NCBI RefSeq assembly: GCF_040954835.1
Contig: NC_090709.1
Location: 46,580,976-46,644,975 of the forward strand
Direction of reading: 5' to 3'
DNA length: 64,000 nucleotides
DNA from: Lepisosteus oculatus
Taxonomy: Eukaryota; Chordata; Actinopteri; Semionotiformes; Lepisosteidae
Positions 46,109 to 57,942 of this stretch are shown piece by piece. The stretch's first letter is position 1. Each line of letters opens with the position of its first letter. The notes below the pieces were generated by a model. That model did no database searches, was not told the DNA's origin, and saw nothing but the letters and a program-made list of their open reading frames with translations. Made by a program: the position numbers and the translations under genes.

Positions 46109-46607
46109 ACTCCCGAGAAGCACCTGCAAATTATTACAATCCTCTCTCTCACCTACAAAGTTATGGAGACACAGACTTCCAATGAAAACTCAAGGCTCCA
46201 CTCAAGGCTTTATTCACTCAAGGCTCCACTCTTTTGTTGTGATGTCATTTTAATTAATATTAGCTTTGATAAGGTGTCATTTTGCCTCTTAAAGTAAAGT
46301 CTGCTCCTTTCTTCCTGGTATAGAAAGAACGTGTTCCATCTTTGTTTAAAAACACCACTAAAAGTAAATTATTCAGCTCTACCGCCTGTGTGCATTGACA
46401 AGACATCTCAAAAGGACATATTAAATAAGAACACGATCCTTCCTGTTACCATTCCTGTGGTTGGGGCATTGTTTCACCCTTTTACGTTAAATCATCAGTA
46501 CTGCTGTTTTTCTATGCATAGTTTAATCAAGAGCACTTAAAAGATGCAAAAAGCTTTCAAATAAAATAGAATTGAAAGACAGTCGAGTAAGGAGGTAGAA
46601 AAAAGCA

Positions 46608-46645
46608 CTCCCCCGTCTGGGAATCAACCACCGTCGCCCATGTAA
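46608..46645 (-). pseudogene. tRNA-Asp-like 3' fragment
   Basis: On the minus strand GTGGTTGATTCCCAGACGGG then GGAG resembles the T arm and acceptor of tRNA-Asp. The 5' half is absent. Confidence 0.4.
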
Positions 46646-46850
46646 CTGGATACAAAAATAACAGATTAATTTGTGCCCAGTCTCTTGAAGCTTCGATGCG
46701 ATTATTTTTCCTTGTTTATTTCTTCATTCCTATGAATTTACTCTGTAGTAGAAGAAACGCGAAAGTGGGAAACTGCAGGCATTCTTCGTGATTGGTGTGA
46801 TCAGTGAGCATTTGCACATCTCTAAGTCTGTTCCACAAACTTTTTCCATC

Positions 46851-46922
46851 AGGGATGTAGCTCAGTGGTAGAGCGCATGCTTTGCATGTATGAGGTCCTG
46901 GGTTCAATCTCTGGTATCTCCA
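46851..46922 (+). tRNA. tRNA-Ala(UGC), near-intact
   Basis: 72 bases: AGGGATGTAGCTCAGTGGTA, GAGCGCATGCTTTGCATGTA (anticodon TGC), TGAGGTCCTGGGTTCAATCT, CTGGTATCTCCA. Both internal promoter boxes are good and the D, anticodon and T stems pair. The first acceptor pair is A-C instead of G-C and a G-T pair closes position 7-66. It could be functional. Confidence 0.85.
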
Positions 46923-48225
46923 GGTGCTTTATGTTATAGTACTCACATCGCAATCTTCTGTTGAGTGAGAACTCTTTGCTCGTGTTCAGAGAGAGCCAGG
47001 TTTACAAAATTAAATGCAGGCACACTCGACGTGCTGCAGAGTTGCGCTGCTGTTTTAAATGTACCTCATTTAGTTCTGTTAAATCCTAAATTATTTGAAC
47101 TAATAATTTAGTTCAAATTCAGGAAATCTAGAGATTGCTTCACACTTGTCGTGGCTGTTGCAGAAAACACCTGTTGAATCTCACCCGGGATTTCCTGAGA
47201 GATTATTCAGCGAGCGAATCCTCCTTCTGAACTCCGCACTAAACTAAACTAAACTGAAAGCTTCACGAACTTCTCACTGCGTGTCCTGCGTGTCCTGTAC
47301 TGCTCTCGTGTAGATGTGAAGCACAGCCATAAACACACTTTGAACTTTTTCAGTTTGTTAAGGAAAATGCAAAGAGCATGATAAGTATTGATCGTATAAA
47401 ATATCCATGGCACAACTGGAGAAAGTACTGAAGGACTACACATCGACTTTTGATGATTACAAGAGATTCAAGAAACACAACCGTCCGCACCTGGGTTTGG
47501 ATCCTGAACGCTAGAGTTAAAAGAACATAAGCGACGTTTATGACCTATAAACTCTCTAAATTGTCTTATAGTTTATGAAATAAAACAATTTCTCAATAAT
47601 TACTTACTGATGATAGACGATTTATTGAATTTTAACAAAATCACAATTACAAACTTTTTCAGTTAAACTGTTATTCACATACTCTAACGTAAATAAACGT
47701 TAGTGTCTTCCGGTGTGTGAGCCAATTTCTCCCAAAAATATGCGTTAGTCTGTCGGGAGGCTGTGCAGGGTGTTAAGAAATAGAATTTCTAAAGACAGGC
47801 TCCTTAAGCTTAACATCAAGGCAGAAAAAATGCTGTTTTCTCTACAGAAATGCTCTTTACATTTCAGCACTGTTGCAACTCCCTTTATAAAGGGTGTGCA
47901 CACGTATACAACCAAGGCATTGAAAGATTTTTTTAAATTATTGTTCCAAAAATGTTTTTCTTTTGTTTTTTTTTTTGTTTTCTTTTTAATGTTGTTGATT
48001 AAAAGATTTTATTAAATGTGAAAAAAGGTCAAAATGCTATTGAAAAAAAACAGTAATGTGAGGAAAGATGGGTTGTGGGAGCCCCTTAACTACCCATGTC
48101 ATGCTGTATTTCTTACTCATTCTACTTCTGTCAGTGGTCATTCCAGACGGGTCAAGTATGACTACTCTTCGGCACAAGAGACACGTGACTTGCGAGGATC
48201 CCGACAGTGTTGAATTTCTTTCAGG
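46923..48225. other. tRNA-cluster spacer
   Basis: About 47120-47330 is an inverted, diverged copy of 48490-48700 (GATTATTCAGCGAGCGAATC against the reverse of GCTCGCTGAACGATC; GTCCTGTACTGC against the reverse of GAGTACAGAAC). No gene recognised. A box-B-like GGGTTTGGATCC at 47492 has no accompanying tRNA arms. Confidence 0.45.
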
Positions 48226-48298
48226 GCCCGGATAGCTCAGTCGGTAGAGCATCAGACTTTTAATCTGAGGGCCCAGGGTTCAAGTCCCTGTTCGGGCG
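48226..48298 (+). tRNA. tRNA-Lys(UUU), intact
   Basis: 73 bases: GCCCGGATAGCTCAGTCGGT, AGAGCATCAGACTTTTAATC (anticodon TTT), TGAGGGCCCAGGGTTCAAGT, CCCTGTTCGGGCG. All four stems pair, including the full acceptor, and both RNA polymerase III promoter boxes are present. A terminator-like T run downstream is weak. This is the best tRNA gene in the window. Confidence 0.95.
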
Positions 48299-49052
48299 AT
48301 TGTGCCATTCCTAAGTCTATTGTGAATGTCATTCTAAGTAGTCTTTTATCTTTCACTCTTCTAGCTGTACTGTGGTTATTTTAAATGTCCATTACTTGTA
48401 TTTACAGTAGTGTATTTAGTGTTTCGTTTCACAAACCGAAAATGTTCAAGTAGATCTTGTCACTCTACTCCACGTAATCATCTAAATTAAATCACAGTAG
48501 AGTACAGAACACGCAGTGAGGAGCTCACACAGTGAGTACTCTTGAATACGACAAGAGGAAAGGCACACTGCACATCTGCAGAACATCACGTCCGAGTTTA
48601 CAGTGAGAGCAGAGGTTGGAAGCGACGTAGTTTTTTAATACTCGCTCGCTGAACGATCTCTCAAGAAACCTCGGTTGAGATTTAACGGGTGTCTAATAAT
48701 CACGTTCAAAAAGGTGACGATAAGATTTTTTTAAACTAGGTAGCCTTAATGGCAACACGGTGTGAGTAGATCTTAAAGCAGCTGCAGACAGAGTACCTGT
48801 AATGGCACCACAGTGCTTTGAGTTCGGCTTTTCTTATTTCTTCTGCAGAACCAGTGGTTTCGGAATATACTGATCCACATAAGAAGCGCTTTCTGTTTCT
48901 GATCATTTTTATTGAGCGTTGCTCTAAACTTTACATTTGCTCGGGCTAGTTTTCCCATGAAAAAAAGACATATCCCTAATTACATGATTTCACTTTTTTT
49001 CTTATCAACGAGTAGAAAGAAATAAAATACATACTTCATTATAAGTACCACA
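48299..49052. other. tRNA-cluster spacer with inverted S1 copy 3
   Basis: On the minus strand 48515-48605 reads GGACGTGATGTTCTGCAGAT then GTGCAGTGTGCC, the S1 block. 48810-48940 is similar to 42040-42200. No gene recognised. Confidence 0.5.
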
Positions 49053-49134
49053 GGCAAGATGGCTGGTGGTCTAAGGCGATGCGTTCAGGTCGTAGTTAAC
49101 CTTGGAGACGTTTGTTAAAATCTCACTTCTAATA
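49053..49134 (+). pseudogene. tRNA-Leu(CAG) pseudogene
   Basis: GGCAAGATGGCTGGTGGTCT, AAGGCGATGCGTTCAGGTCG (anticodon CAG) and CTTGGAGACG follow tRNA-Leu(CAG). The T arm (TTTGTTAAAATCTCAC) has lost box B and the acceptor is decayed. Confidence 0.75.
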
Positions 49135-50000
49135 AAGAGTTCTTTCTCGTTAGAGTAGAAACGATAGAAGCCTTAAGCGGGAAAAAAATCACAACATCTC
49201 GCATTTCACGTGTTTCATGTTAACTGTCTCAGTGGTTGCCTCGGTGATTGATGGCTCTTCTCCCTCGCAGGGTGACGGCAAACACCAGGGTAAAGTTAGC
49301 TTGAAGTTCGAAAACGATTTTGGCACGCCTGTAGCGCTTTCACGAAATCTCTTAGAGTTACAAAAACACTTGCTTTGTGTATAAAATACATTGTGGATGC
49401 TTTCTCAGCCTTTACTTTTTCGTTTATATGACATTTTTTTGACCAAGCACGAATATTCTTTTGTCCAGATCTCCGCAATGGAAGCACAGAACACCTTCAA
49501 ACCAAAAGCATTTTAAAGACCACGACTCATGGATATTTCCACAGACTTTACATCAAACTATCAGTGAGCTAATTATCTTTTTTTAAACCTCCGGTTTTTC
49601 ATCGATGCGTAATTACGCACGAACTGGAACCCGGGGGACCGCTGTGTGCACACGTTCACAACGCGAGAAATACTATTCAATACGGCTTCATGCGAAAAAC
49701 CCGTATATGACCACAGGAAGCAGAACAGCACAGTCTCCAATTACCCAGACTGTAAGCACGGGAATAAAGCTTTGTTTGATTTCTGAAACCCTTCTTTTAC
49801 GCCCTGTTTTCGTTCAGGTAAGGGTCAACTATATTGAAAATACTACTGACAGCAGGAAGATTAAAATATTCTTTACTCAGCAGCTTATTAAAAACAGATC
49901 CCATGATGTTCAAACCGATTTTTTACACAGAACACTGACACAGCTTTGCATTCTGAATCTCTTTTTCTCATGCTTTTATTTAATATAGCACAATGCACTG
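49135..50000. other. tRNA-cluster spacer
   Basis: No gene recognised. The 127-codon frame at 49605-49988 has no domain I know. Confidence 0.35.
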
Positions 50001-50445
50001 GGATAGGGGTATTCTGTTCACAAACCAATAGCATTTAAATCACAGAACCCACAATGCTGCAAGTGTTTTGCACACTAAACAGGTCCTCTGACTTTTCCCA
50101 GCTTTGTTTTGGGTTGTGGAACCTTTATTTTTAATGATTTTTTTAAAATAACACTACAGGTAATACACTAGGATAGGTGGGTCATCTTCATGGCTCAAAA
50201 GCATTTCAAATACTACAGCCACACTGCTGTACCCAAGTGTTTTACACACCAGACAGGCCCCCGAACCTCATACAACCTTGCTGTGGCTGTGGCCCCTTTC
50301 TTTATTTTGCAATGATTTTCTGAAGATAACACTACAGGTAACACAGTCCGATAGGTGGGTCTTCTCCATGGCTCAATAGCATTTCAAATACAACAGCTAC
50401 ACTGCTGAAACCAAGTGTTTTACACACCAGACAGGCCCCCTAACT
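50001..50445. repeat. Three tandem units of about 170-179 bp
   Basis: Units begin near 50001, 50171 and 50350. Each holds GGATAGG(T/G)GG, a CAATAGCATTT or CAAAAGCATTTC block, AAGTGTTTTRCACAC and CAGRTCC or CAGGCCCC. Divergence is moderate, more between the first and the other two. No coding or RNA signature. Confidence 0.75.
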
Positions 50446-50896
50446 TTAGTTAGGTCCGCGTGACAGGTCCTATACTAACGAGGAAGACATCGATCTCTCC
50501 GACACCCGGCATCGTGTCCCGACCCAGCGTGCTGGAAGCCGACGCGTGCTGTGATTCCTTTACGGAGCAGAAATGACAACCGAGGAGCCGAGAGATCATT
50601 TCAGCATTTCGTGTCTGAACGGAAAACACAAACGACCAACTCGGAATGACTTGCCTTTGACGCTTATCAAACCGTTCTTTGTGCGTCGAACAGACCCACT
50701 CACCTCTTAGTGTGGCGGGATCTGCACAGTGCATGTCGCAGCGCTCCCTGCTTTCACTTCAATGCGCGTCCTGATGTCGAGTTGTGTGCCGTGCGGAGGC
50801 TCTGAAAGCGAGAGCAATGAAAAGGTGCACGACGCTGTCAAAGAAAACAGAGAAGTGAAAGGCAGTCCTTTCTCTAAGGAGGTAAAAGAAAAGCTA

Positions 50897-50962
50897 CTCC
50901 CCAGCGGGGAATCGAATCCCGGTCTCCCACGTGACAGGCGGGGATACTTGTCACTATACTAA
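50897..50962 (-). pseudogene. tRNA-Asp(GUC), cut by LTR insertion
   Basis: On the minus strand TTAGTATAGTGACAAGTATC, CCCGCCTGTCACGTGGGAG (anticodon GTC), ACCGGGATTCGATTCCCCG and CTGGGGAG match tRNA-Asp almost base for base. The first six acceptor bases are missing: the retroelement LTR edge begins at 50963, exactly where they should be. Without that break it would look functional. Confidence 0.88.
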
Positions 50963-52097
50963 TGTAGTATTTGGGCACTTAAGGGGACAATTATTAATTG
51001 TAGCTGTAAATCACGAAATTGATTCTTTTAATGGCCTTAGAATCAAACCATGCGATATAACTCAAACAACGCACACACAGAGGTACTAATACACGAGGAT
51101 ACATTTATTAATACATAAAATATGCATGTAAACATAACAGATCTTATTGTGACGGTTTTCAGAATACAAAAGATATATATTCATTCAGTTACAAAGAGTT
51201 ACATATATCAAGAGGACATACGTTCAGTATATCATTCATTAAGACCGTTTCGTAATTGAACTTGGTTACAACCTCTACATTAGATACTCAAAACAAGTAC
51301 ATAACTCTTAGGAATTAAATTGATATCAACTGGTTGGGATAACAATTGAATTCTTGAGCTGTAATGCATTGAAGTTGAATACTCATCCAATTTCTGGGGA
51401 TTCAGATCTCCTGCGGGCTCTCTGGCTCCGTGCCAGGCTGTGCTGTGCTGCTTGTGACGGTGCGCTGCTGATGCTCACTGACCGACTAGTTATTGTTGGC
51501 TTTAACTAGCAAAGTTTGTGCACAGGAGAAGAGATGACTGTGGGTCCCAGCAAGTCATGAAGCGCTAGTTCTGAATAGTGATTCAGCTGTCCACAGTTCC
51601 GACCTGTTCACGAGGCTTGCTGCTGATGCTAACCTCGGGTGGATCCTTTGGTTACTCTCTGTCAACCTCCGCTCTCGACTCTTAGAACAGAGGAAAGTTC
51701 TGGCACTTGGACACACTGGCCGTTCCGTGGTTGTCCAGGCTCAGGATGGTCAGGAGGCACGCTGCGAGAATGTCCTGCCCTTGGGAGCCTTCTGCTCCTG
51801 GGCCATCTTGTCCTGGAATTCTCTTTGGATTCCCATTAGAAAAGTCTCAGAAGTCCACCGAATCTCTGTGTTGCCTGTTTTTAACTGGAGGAAGTTCAGC
51901 TCATTCATTGGCTGAAAGTTCCATGGGCATCAGAATCCCACGTGGGTTACTCGGCTCACCAGTCCCTGATTGGTTGATCAAGGTGAGATATGAGTCACTT
52001 ACTCCTGACACTTAGGAATGTAGTCCACATGTCCATCTGGCACTACCTAGACAGATAGGCGCCAATGGATGACCATTGATCAAGATAGCCATGCCTA
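50963..52097 (-). mobile_element. 3' LTR of copy 2, distal part
   Basis: It starts at TGTAGTATTTGGGC, a version of the LTR end with about 30 bases deleted just inside the terminus. It is collinear with 62237-63594 until GATAGCCATGCCTA, where R copy B begins. Confidence 0.8.
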
Positions 52098-52850
52098 CAG
52101 ATGCAGCCATTCAAAATGCGCGGGCGATACCGCATTATTTTGCGGTACGCTGTACGCAGTCTACCGCAAGCTAAATACCGCGAGTTACCGTAAATTCTCC
52201 TATAATACGACAAGCAAAATAATAGTATCCGGAATTTCCGCAAGGTGGAGCTAATAAAGCTCAACCTTTCATGTTTGAGCTGTGGCCATCAAAGTCTTTA
52301 ACGAAGATATTACTAATAGTATTAATAATGAATGACCTTGGACAAGCTGTAAGTGTAAACTCAAAGTATTGCCCTGGTCAACATTCTTTTTTTCATTGAC
52401 CGTCTTTGTAAAAGTAACACCACAGCATTTCGCAATCACGCATTTGTTTCCAATCATGCAAAGTACAGTAATTTTTGAGAATCGATTCACCATGCCTTTC
52501 ACATGCTCGTAAAAGAGATTGATTTAGGAACATAAACATATTACCGTATGAAAACTGTACTGTATACAGTATGTATATGTATATTTAATGTCTTAACTGT
52601 GCCCGTTTAAGTATTGAATATTCATATCTAATTTTACCACTGAAGGGAAATGTTAGTAGCTGAGCATAAAAAGAATAGGAGCATACTGCAACGCGTGTGA
52701 AGGCCATAAACTATATTAATTTTGGAACATAAACATACAGTATATGGCTGGTCTCGGTACTTTAAAGAAAACACACACGAAACATGGTTTCATTATGACC
52801 AGAATCGGTCTTGAGATATTTTTAACTTGATTTACGGTATTTGAGAGGTA

Positions 52851-54480
52851 CAGTGCCTTGCGAAAGTATTCGGCCCCCTTGAACTTTTCAACCTTTTGCC
52901 ACATTTCAGGCTTCAAACATAAAGATATAAATTTTTTATTTTATGTGAAGAATCACCAACAAGTGGGACACAATTGTGAAGTGGAACGAAATCTATTGGA
53001 TTTTTGAAACTTTTTTAACTAATAAAAAAATGAAAAGTGGGGCGTGCAAAATTATTCGGCCCCTTTACTTTCAGTGCAGCAAACTCACTCCAGAAGTTCA
53101 GCGAGGATCTCTGAATGATCCAATGTTGTCCTAAATGACTGATGGTGATAAATAGAATCCACCTGTGTGTAATCAAGTCTCTGTATAAATGCACCTGCTC
53201 TGTGATAGTCTCAAGGTTCTGTTGAAAGCGCAGAGAGCATCATGAAGACCAAGGAACACACCAGGCAGGTCCGTAATACTGTTGTGGAGAAGTTTAAAGC
53301 CGGATTTGGATACAAAAAGATTTCCCAAGCTTCAAACATCCCAAGGAGCACTGTGCAAGCGATCATCTTGAAATGGAAGGAGTATCAGACCACTGCAAAT
53401 CTACCAAGACCTGGCCGTCCCTCTAAACTTTCAGCTCAGACAAGGAGAAGACTGATCAGAGATGCAGCCAAGAGGCCCATGATCACTCTGGATGAACTGC
53501 AGAGAACTACAGCTGAGGTGGGAGAGTCTGTCCATAGGACAACAATCAGTCTTACACTGCACAAATCTGGCCTTTATGGAAGAGTGGCAAGAAGAAAGCC
53601 ATTTCTCAAAGATATCCATAAAAAGTCTCGTCTAAAGTTTGCCACAAGCCACCTGGGAGACACCCCAAACATGTGGAAGAAGGTGCTCTGGTCAGATGAA
53701 ACCAAAATCGAACTTTTTGCCCACAATGCAAAACGATATGTTTGGCGTAAAAGCAACACAGCTCATCACCCTCAACACACCATCCCCACTGTCAAACATG
53801 GTGGTGGCAGCATCATGGTTTGGGCCTGCTTTTCTTCAGCAGGGACAGGGAAGATGGTTAAAATTGAGGGGAAGATGGATGCAGCCAAATACAGGACCAT
53901 TCTGGATGAAAACCTGTTGGAGTCTGCAAAAGACCTGAAACTGGGACGGAGATTTATCTTCCAACAAGACAATGATCCCAAACATACAGCAAACTCTACA
54001 AAGGAATGGTTCACAAATAAACGTATCCAGGTGTTTGAATGGCCAAGTCAAAGTCCAGACCTGAATCCAATCGAGAATCTGTGGAAAGAGCTGAAAACTG
54101 CTGTTCACAAACGCTCTCCATCCAACCTCACTGAGCTCGAGCTGTTTTGCAAGGAAGAATGGGCAAGAATTTCAGTCTCTCGATGTGCAAAACTGATAGA
54201 GACATACCCCAAGCGACTTGCAGCTGTAATCGCAGCAAAAGGTGGCTCTACAAAGTATTAACGCAAGGGGGCCGAATAATTTTGCACGCCCCACTTTTCA
54301 TTTTTTTATTAGTTAAAAAAGTTTCAAAAATCCAATAGTTTTCGTTCCACTTCACAATTGTGTCCCACTTGTTGGTGATTCTTCACATAAAATAAAAAAT
54401 TTATATCTTTATGTTTGAAGCCTGAAATGTGGCAAAAGGTTGAAAAGTTTAAGGGGGCCGAATACTTTCGCAAGGCACTG
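52851..54480 (+). mobile_element. Tc1-like transposon, intact copy B
   Basis: 1,630 bp between TA dinucleotides (52849-52850, 54481-54482), with 213-bp terminal inverted repeats at 52851-53063 and 54268-54480. It is near-identical to copy A: I noted four base changes and no length difference. It is inserted in R copy B. Confidence 0.95.
53242..54261 (+). CDS. Tc1-family transposase (DD34E), intact, copy B
   Basis: 339 codons. Identical to the protein at 38437-39456 except Asn at residue 251, between the second catalytic Asp (243) and Glu (278). D152, D243 and E278 are all present. Residue 251 is not one of the catalytic positions. Both proteins look competent, and either could act on both elements because the terminal repeats are shared. 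Confidence 0.95.
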   Translation: MKTKEHTRQVRNTVVEKFKAGFGYKKISQASNIPRSTVQAIILKWKEYQTTANLPRPGRPSKLSAQTRRRLIRDAAKRPMITLDELQRTTAEVGESVHRTTISLTLHKSGLYGRVARRKPFLKDIHKKSRLKFATSHLGDTPNMWKKVLWSDETKIELFAHNAKRYVWRKSNTAHHPQHTIPTVKHGGGSIMVWACFSSAGTGKMVKIEGKMDAAKYRTILDENLLESAKDLKLGRRFIFQQDNDPKHTANSTKEWFTNKRIQVFEWPSQSPDLNPIENLWKELKTAVHKRSPSNLTELELFCKEEWARISVSRCAKLIETYPKRLAAVIAAKGGSTKY

Positions 54481-55221
54481 TATGTCTTAACACCGATACT
54501 ACAGTGCATAAATACTGCTCACGTATATGTTTCTAGGTTTATATTATGAATTTCATATGTTCAAATTACTTTTGAGCAACTAATAAGAAGCGCGAAACAG
54601 TATACGTTTTAGTTTCGTTTTGTGCTGGGACTCTGCTTTTAACAATGTGGCCGTGGATTGATTAGAGATATCAAGTTCGTCTTGTAAAAATGTTACGAGT
54701 ACATCATCTATCAACAATTACACAGGTTCTGTTTCCATATTGCGGATTTTGGTTACATAATATTATTTTCTAGATTTCACGTTGTGAATATATGATTTGG
54801 GCAAACAGAGACGCAAAGAAGTACATTATGGGTTGTTGTTTTTTTTTGCAGTTTTATCTAGAACAAGCGATGCTTAAACCTTTGTCTGATTCTTGTGAAA
54901 CTATCCACACGACAGTTATAGTACCTAGGAGTTGACTTCAGTGATTTCACTGATGGGATGTTTCTAAAAATCCATCCACTGTAAAACGTCTTCTCTAGTT
55001 GTCCTGCATATGTATTCGCTAATGAAGCTGTGTGTTCTGAGCCTGGATCTCTACATTTCTGTATGAACCAGCTTAGAGGGCTAAAGACAGCTTGTGTTTA
55101 AATTGAGTGTAAGGTAATTTATGCTTCTAAAGTCATGGTCAGCATTTATTATTGTACTGTGCTGTCAACTTTTTCTGTGCCTAGTCACATTATTTTATAG
55201 CATTTTTATAGCATTGTCAGA

Positions 55222-55292
55222 TCTGGTGGCGCTGTGTGTTAGTTTCCTGAGTCCCATGTCACATGGTCTGTGATTGAATCCCATGGAACTAT
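55222..55292 (+). repeat. tRNA-like module in R copy B
   Basis: GGTGGCGCTGTGTGTTAG and TGTGATTGAATCCCATGG occur at tRNA spacing, followed by AACAAACATTTCTTTG. It matches the module at 7272-7345 of copy C in the opposite orientation. Confidence 0.5.
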
Positions 55293-56974
55293 GACTTTAT
55301 TTTTTAACAAACATTTCTTTGAAAAAATGAAACGTTTCCCTTGGTCAGAGATTAAATAAAACCTCACTAGCACTAAACAAATTTATATTTCTAAATATCA
55401 CAACATGTTTGAATTTAAGTCTTTTTAATAACAATGAATAGTCACCTATGCGTTACAAAATAAACATTTATATTGATTTGAATCGCGTTTTGATTTAAAT
55501 TGTAAATGCGTGTTTAAATATATGTGTTTAAAAGCGATATACTGTATAAAAGCGCTGATTCTTATAGAGTGTGTTCCGCCGGGGATTCAAAAAAATTTCT
55601 TTTTTAATCGCGTATCTAAGGAAAATTGCAGTATAACTTTGTTCATGCACAGTGACATGTTACATTATAATTTGGGTGTCTCCTCTTGCCAGAAAGCTCT
55701 AAATTGCAACGTAAATTGAAAAAATGCACTTGGAATCTGTCCAAGCCCTCCTACGAAAATTATTTAAACTGCTTTAAGTTGAAAATCGAGGTGGATTTTG
55801 AGGATGATATGTTTTTGGTTGGTATTATGTTTATATGGTTGTTTTTGTTGGTTGGTTGTTATTATGGTTATTAATAATACAATCTATAGTTGAAATCTGA
55901 GCCTAAATAAAAAGAAAAAGCTAGTGATTAGGTTTATGAGCAATCTAATTACTTATTCATTTAAAACGCTATATAAAATAAAGTTTATTATTAATTTGCT
56001 AGACAGAGCGGTGAACATTATTATGCATAAGACAAAGATGATGAAATCTGTGTACGCTGTAAGGTTTTTACTTCTTAAACTTTTAAAATACACGTTTCGA
56101 AAAGAAAGAAATCCTCTTCCTGGTACAGTACTGTATGTATAGCAAACCAGCACGTCTTTTTTCTCCAATCAGAGGGGTGTCAGATGGTGTCAGCCAATCA
56201 CCATTCTGAAGCCCTACCATAATCTCTGGTATGGGGAGACCCCAGAATTCTGTCCCATAGTTTAGACAGATGATAGATACTTTTATTGATCCCATGAGGG
56301 AAATAAAGTCAATCATTTTCATGGTTAAAAGCAAAGGAGATTGTCTGTTATAGTGGACATAAAAACAAGAGTTCGCTGGCATTATATCCTAGAAGACACA
56401 GACCAGGAGAATGCCCGCCAGCATAAAAGAAAATGCCAGATGAACTGGGCGTTTGCCCAGCGTAGTTATAGTGGACATAAAAACAAGGGTTCGCTGGCAT
56501 TATATAATTATACGAATTACACGAATATTATTATATCTTATTAATTTCTTGAGATACACAATTCTTTTAATACAGTCTTTGCTGTGCTCTAGAGGATCCT
56601 TGTGATATTTCGAGCTCTTGGTGAATGATAAGTGTTGCAGTTTAAATCATTTTCGTAGTTAGAAATTATGGAACGCTCTGTTAAAAACAAGGGAGTTTTT
56701 ATGTCCGTTGCAGTTCTTTTGAAACTGAACTTGTTTGAATTGACTGAGCTCCTTGCTGTACCACACAATGTCTGTTTTTTTTGTGCTGTGCTACTGTACT
56801 TCCTACATTGAAAATACCCGTGAAACCGGTTTAATTCGTCACAGCCAGCCCTCCCGCAGAGAAGGGGGTTGTACTCGTTAATGTCTTAGCTCAAAGCGGA
56901 AACTTCTTGGAAGATTACAGATTTTAATCGTCTTTTTTCTGAACCAGGGAAAATCTGATCATGTTTCTCTATAA

Positions 56975-57055
56975 CAATAATAAAAAACTTTATTTTACAT
57001 ATCACCTTTAAAAGTGGCATCTCAAAACAATACAGTAGATGTAAACCACAGATTA
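56975..57055 (-). repeat. L2 LINE 3'-end fragment
   Basis: AACAATAATAAAAAACTTT, then TTTAAAAGTGGCATCTCAAA, resembles the fragment at 5086-5160 in R copy C, so it was probably already present in an R ancestor. Confidence 0.6.
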
Positions 57056-57942
57056 CAAAGTAAATACCCAGACAAAAGCAAACGCGTTTTTAATAAGATG
57101 CTTTGATCTGAAGTACTGTACCGTATACTAGTTTGTCACTCTTCTCATCCCCTCTTTGCTAAATGGCTTTTGAATCGAGTCACATGAAGACAGAGGTGAA
57201 ACAGCCCTACACAGCCCTGTCGTAGTACACGAATATAATTATATCTTATTAATTTCTTGAGATACGCGATTTTTTTAATACAGTCTTTGCTGTGCTCTAG
57301 AGGATCCTTGTGATATTTCGAGCTCTTGGTGAATGATAAGTGTCGCAGTTTAAATCATTTTCGGAGTTAGAAATTATGGAACGCTCTGTTAAAAGCAAGG
57401 GAGTTTTTATGTCTGCAGTTCTTTTGCAACATGAATATAATTATATCGTTATTAATTTCTTGAGATACGCAATTCCATATTATATTCCCTTTTAATCAAA
57501 TTCTAAAAGTATGCTTGTTGACTCTGGTATCACGTTAGTTAAAGACTTTGATGCTTAAAATGTTTAGGGAGAAATGGAATACTGGTGTGTATTTTTTATT
57601 TAAAGTACAGAGACCAGCCATATACTGTATGTTTAAGTTCCAAAATTAATATAGTTTATGGACTTCACACGCGTTGCAGTATGCTCCTATTCTTTTTATG
57701 CTCAGACACTAAGATTTCCCTTCAGAGGTAAAATTCCATATAAATATTAAATACTACAATGGACACAGTAAAGACGTTTACTGTAAATCTTTCTACAACA
57801 GACCAACGGACCACGAGTGCCCCTGTCGGTCAACCAATCACGAACCGCCGTACCCTGCGTCATCTTGCGTCACGATGCGCGACGCCGTAGCCAATTACCT
57901 CCGGTACGTGTCTGTACCGCGCACTTTGAATGGCTGCATCTG

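Larger units (their letters stand above)
52098..57942 (+). mobile_element. R-family DNA transposon, copy B, inside the LTR and carrying Tc1 copy B
   Basis: The ends are CAGATGCAGCCATTCAAA at 52098 and its reverse complement ending at 57942. TA stands at both sides and reconstitutes the LTR sequence (GGCTTAGCTAAG type) if the element is removed, so the target duplication is TA. Without Tc1 the length is 4,213 bp. Its left end corresponds to the right end of copy A in reverse, and vice versa. It has two internal copies, 708 bases apart (56591 and 57299), of a block containing AGGATCCTTGTGATATTTCG. No transposase frame found. Confidence 0.85.

Noticed and set aside
47485..47510. Box-B-like GGGTTTGGATCC
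   Set aside because: No D arm, anticodon arm or acceptor pairing at the right distances.
50001..50445. CRISPR array or satellite array
   Set aside because: Only three diverged 170-179 bp units in a vertebrate genome; no short identical repeats with unique spacers.
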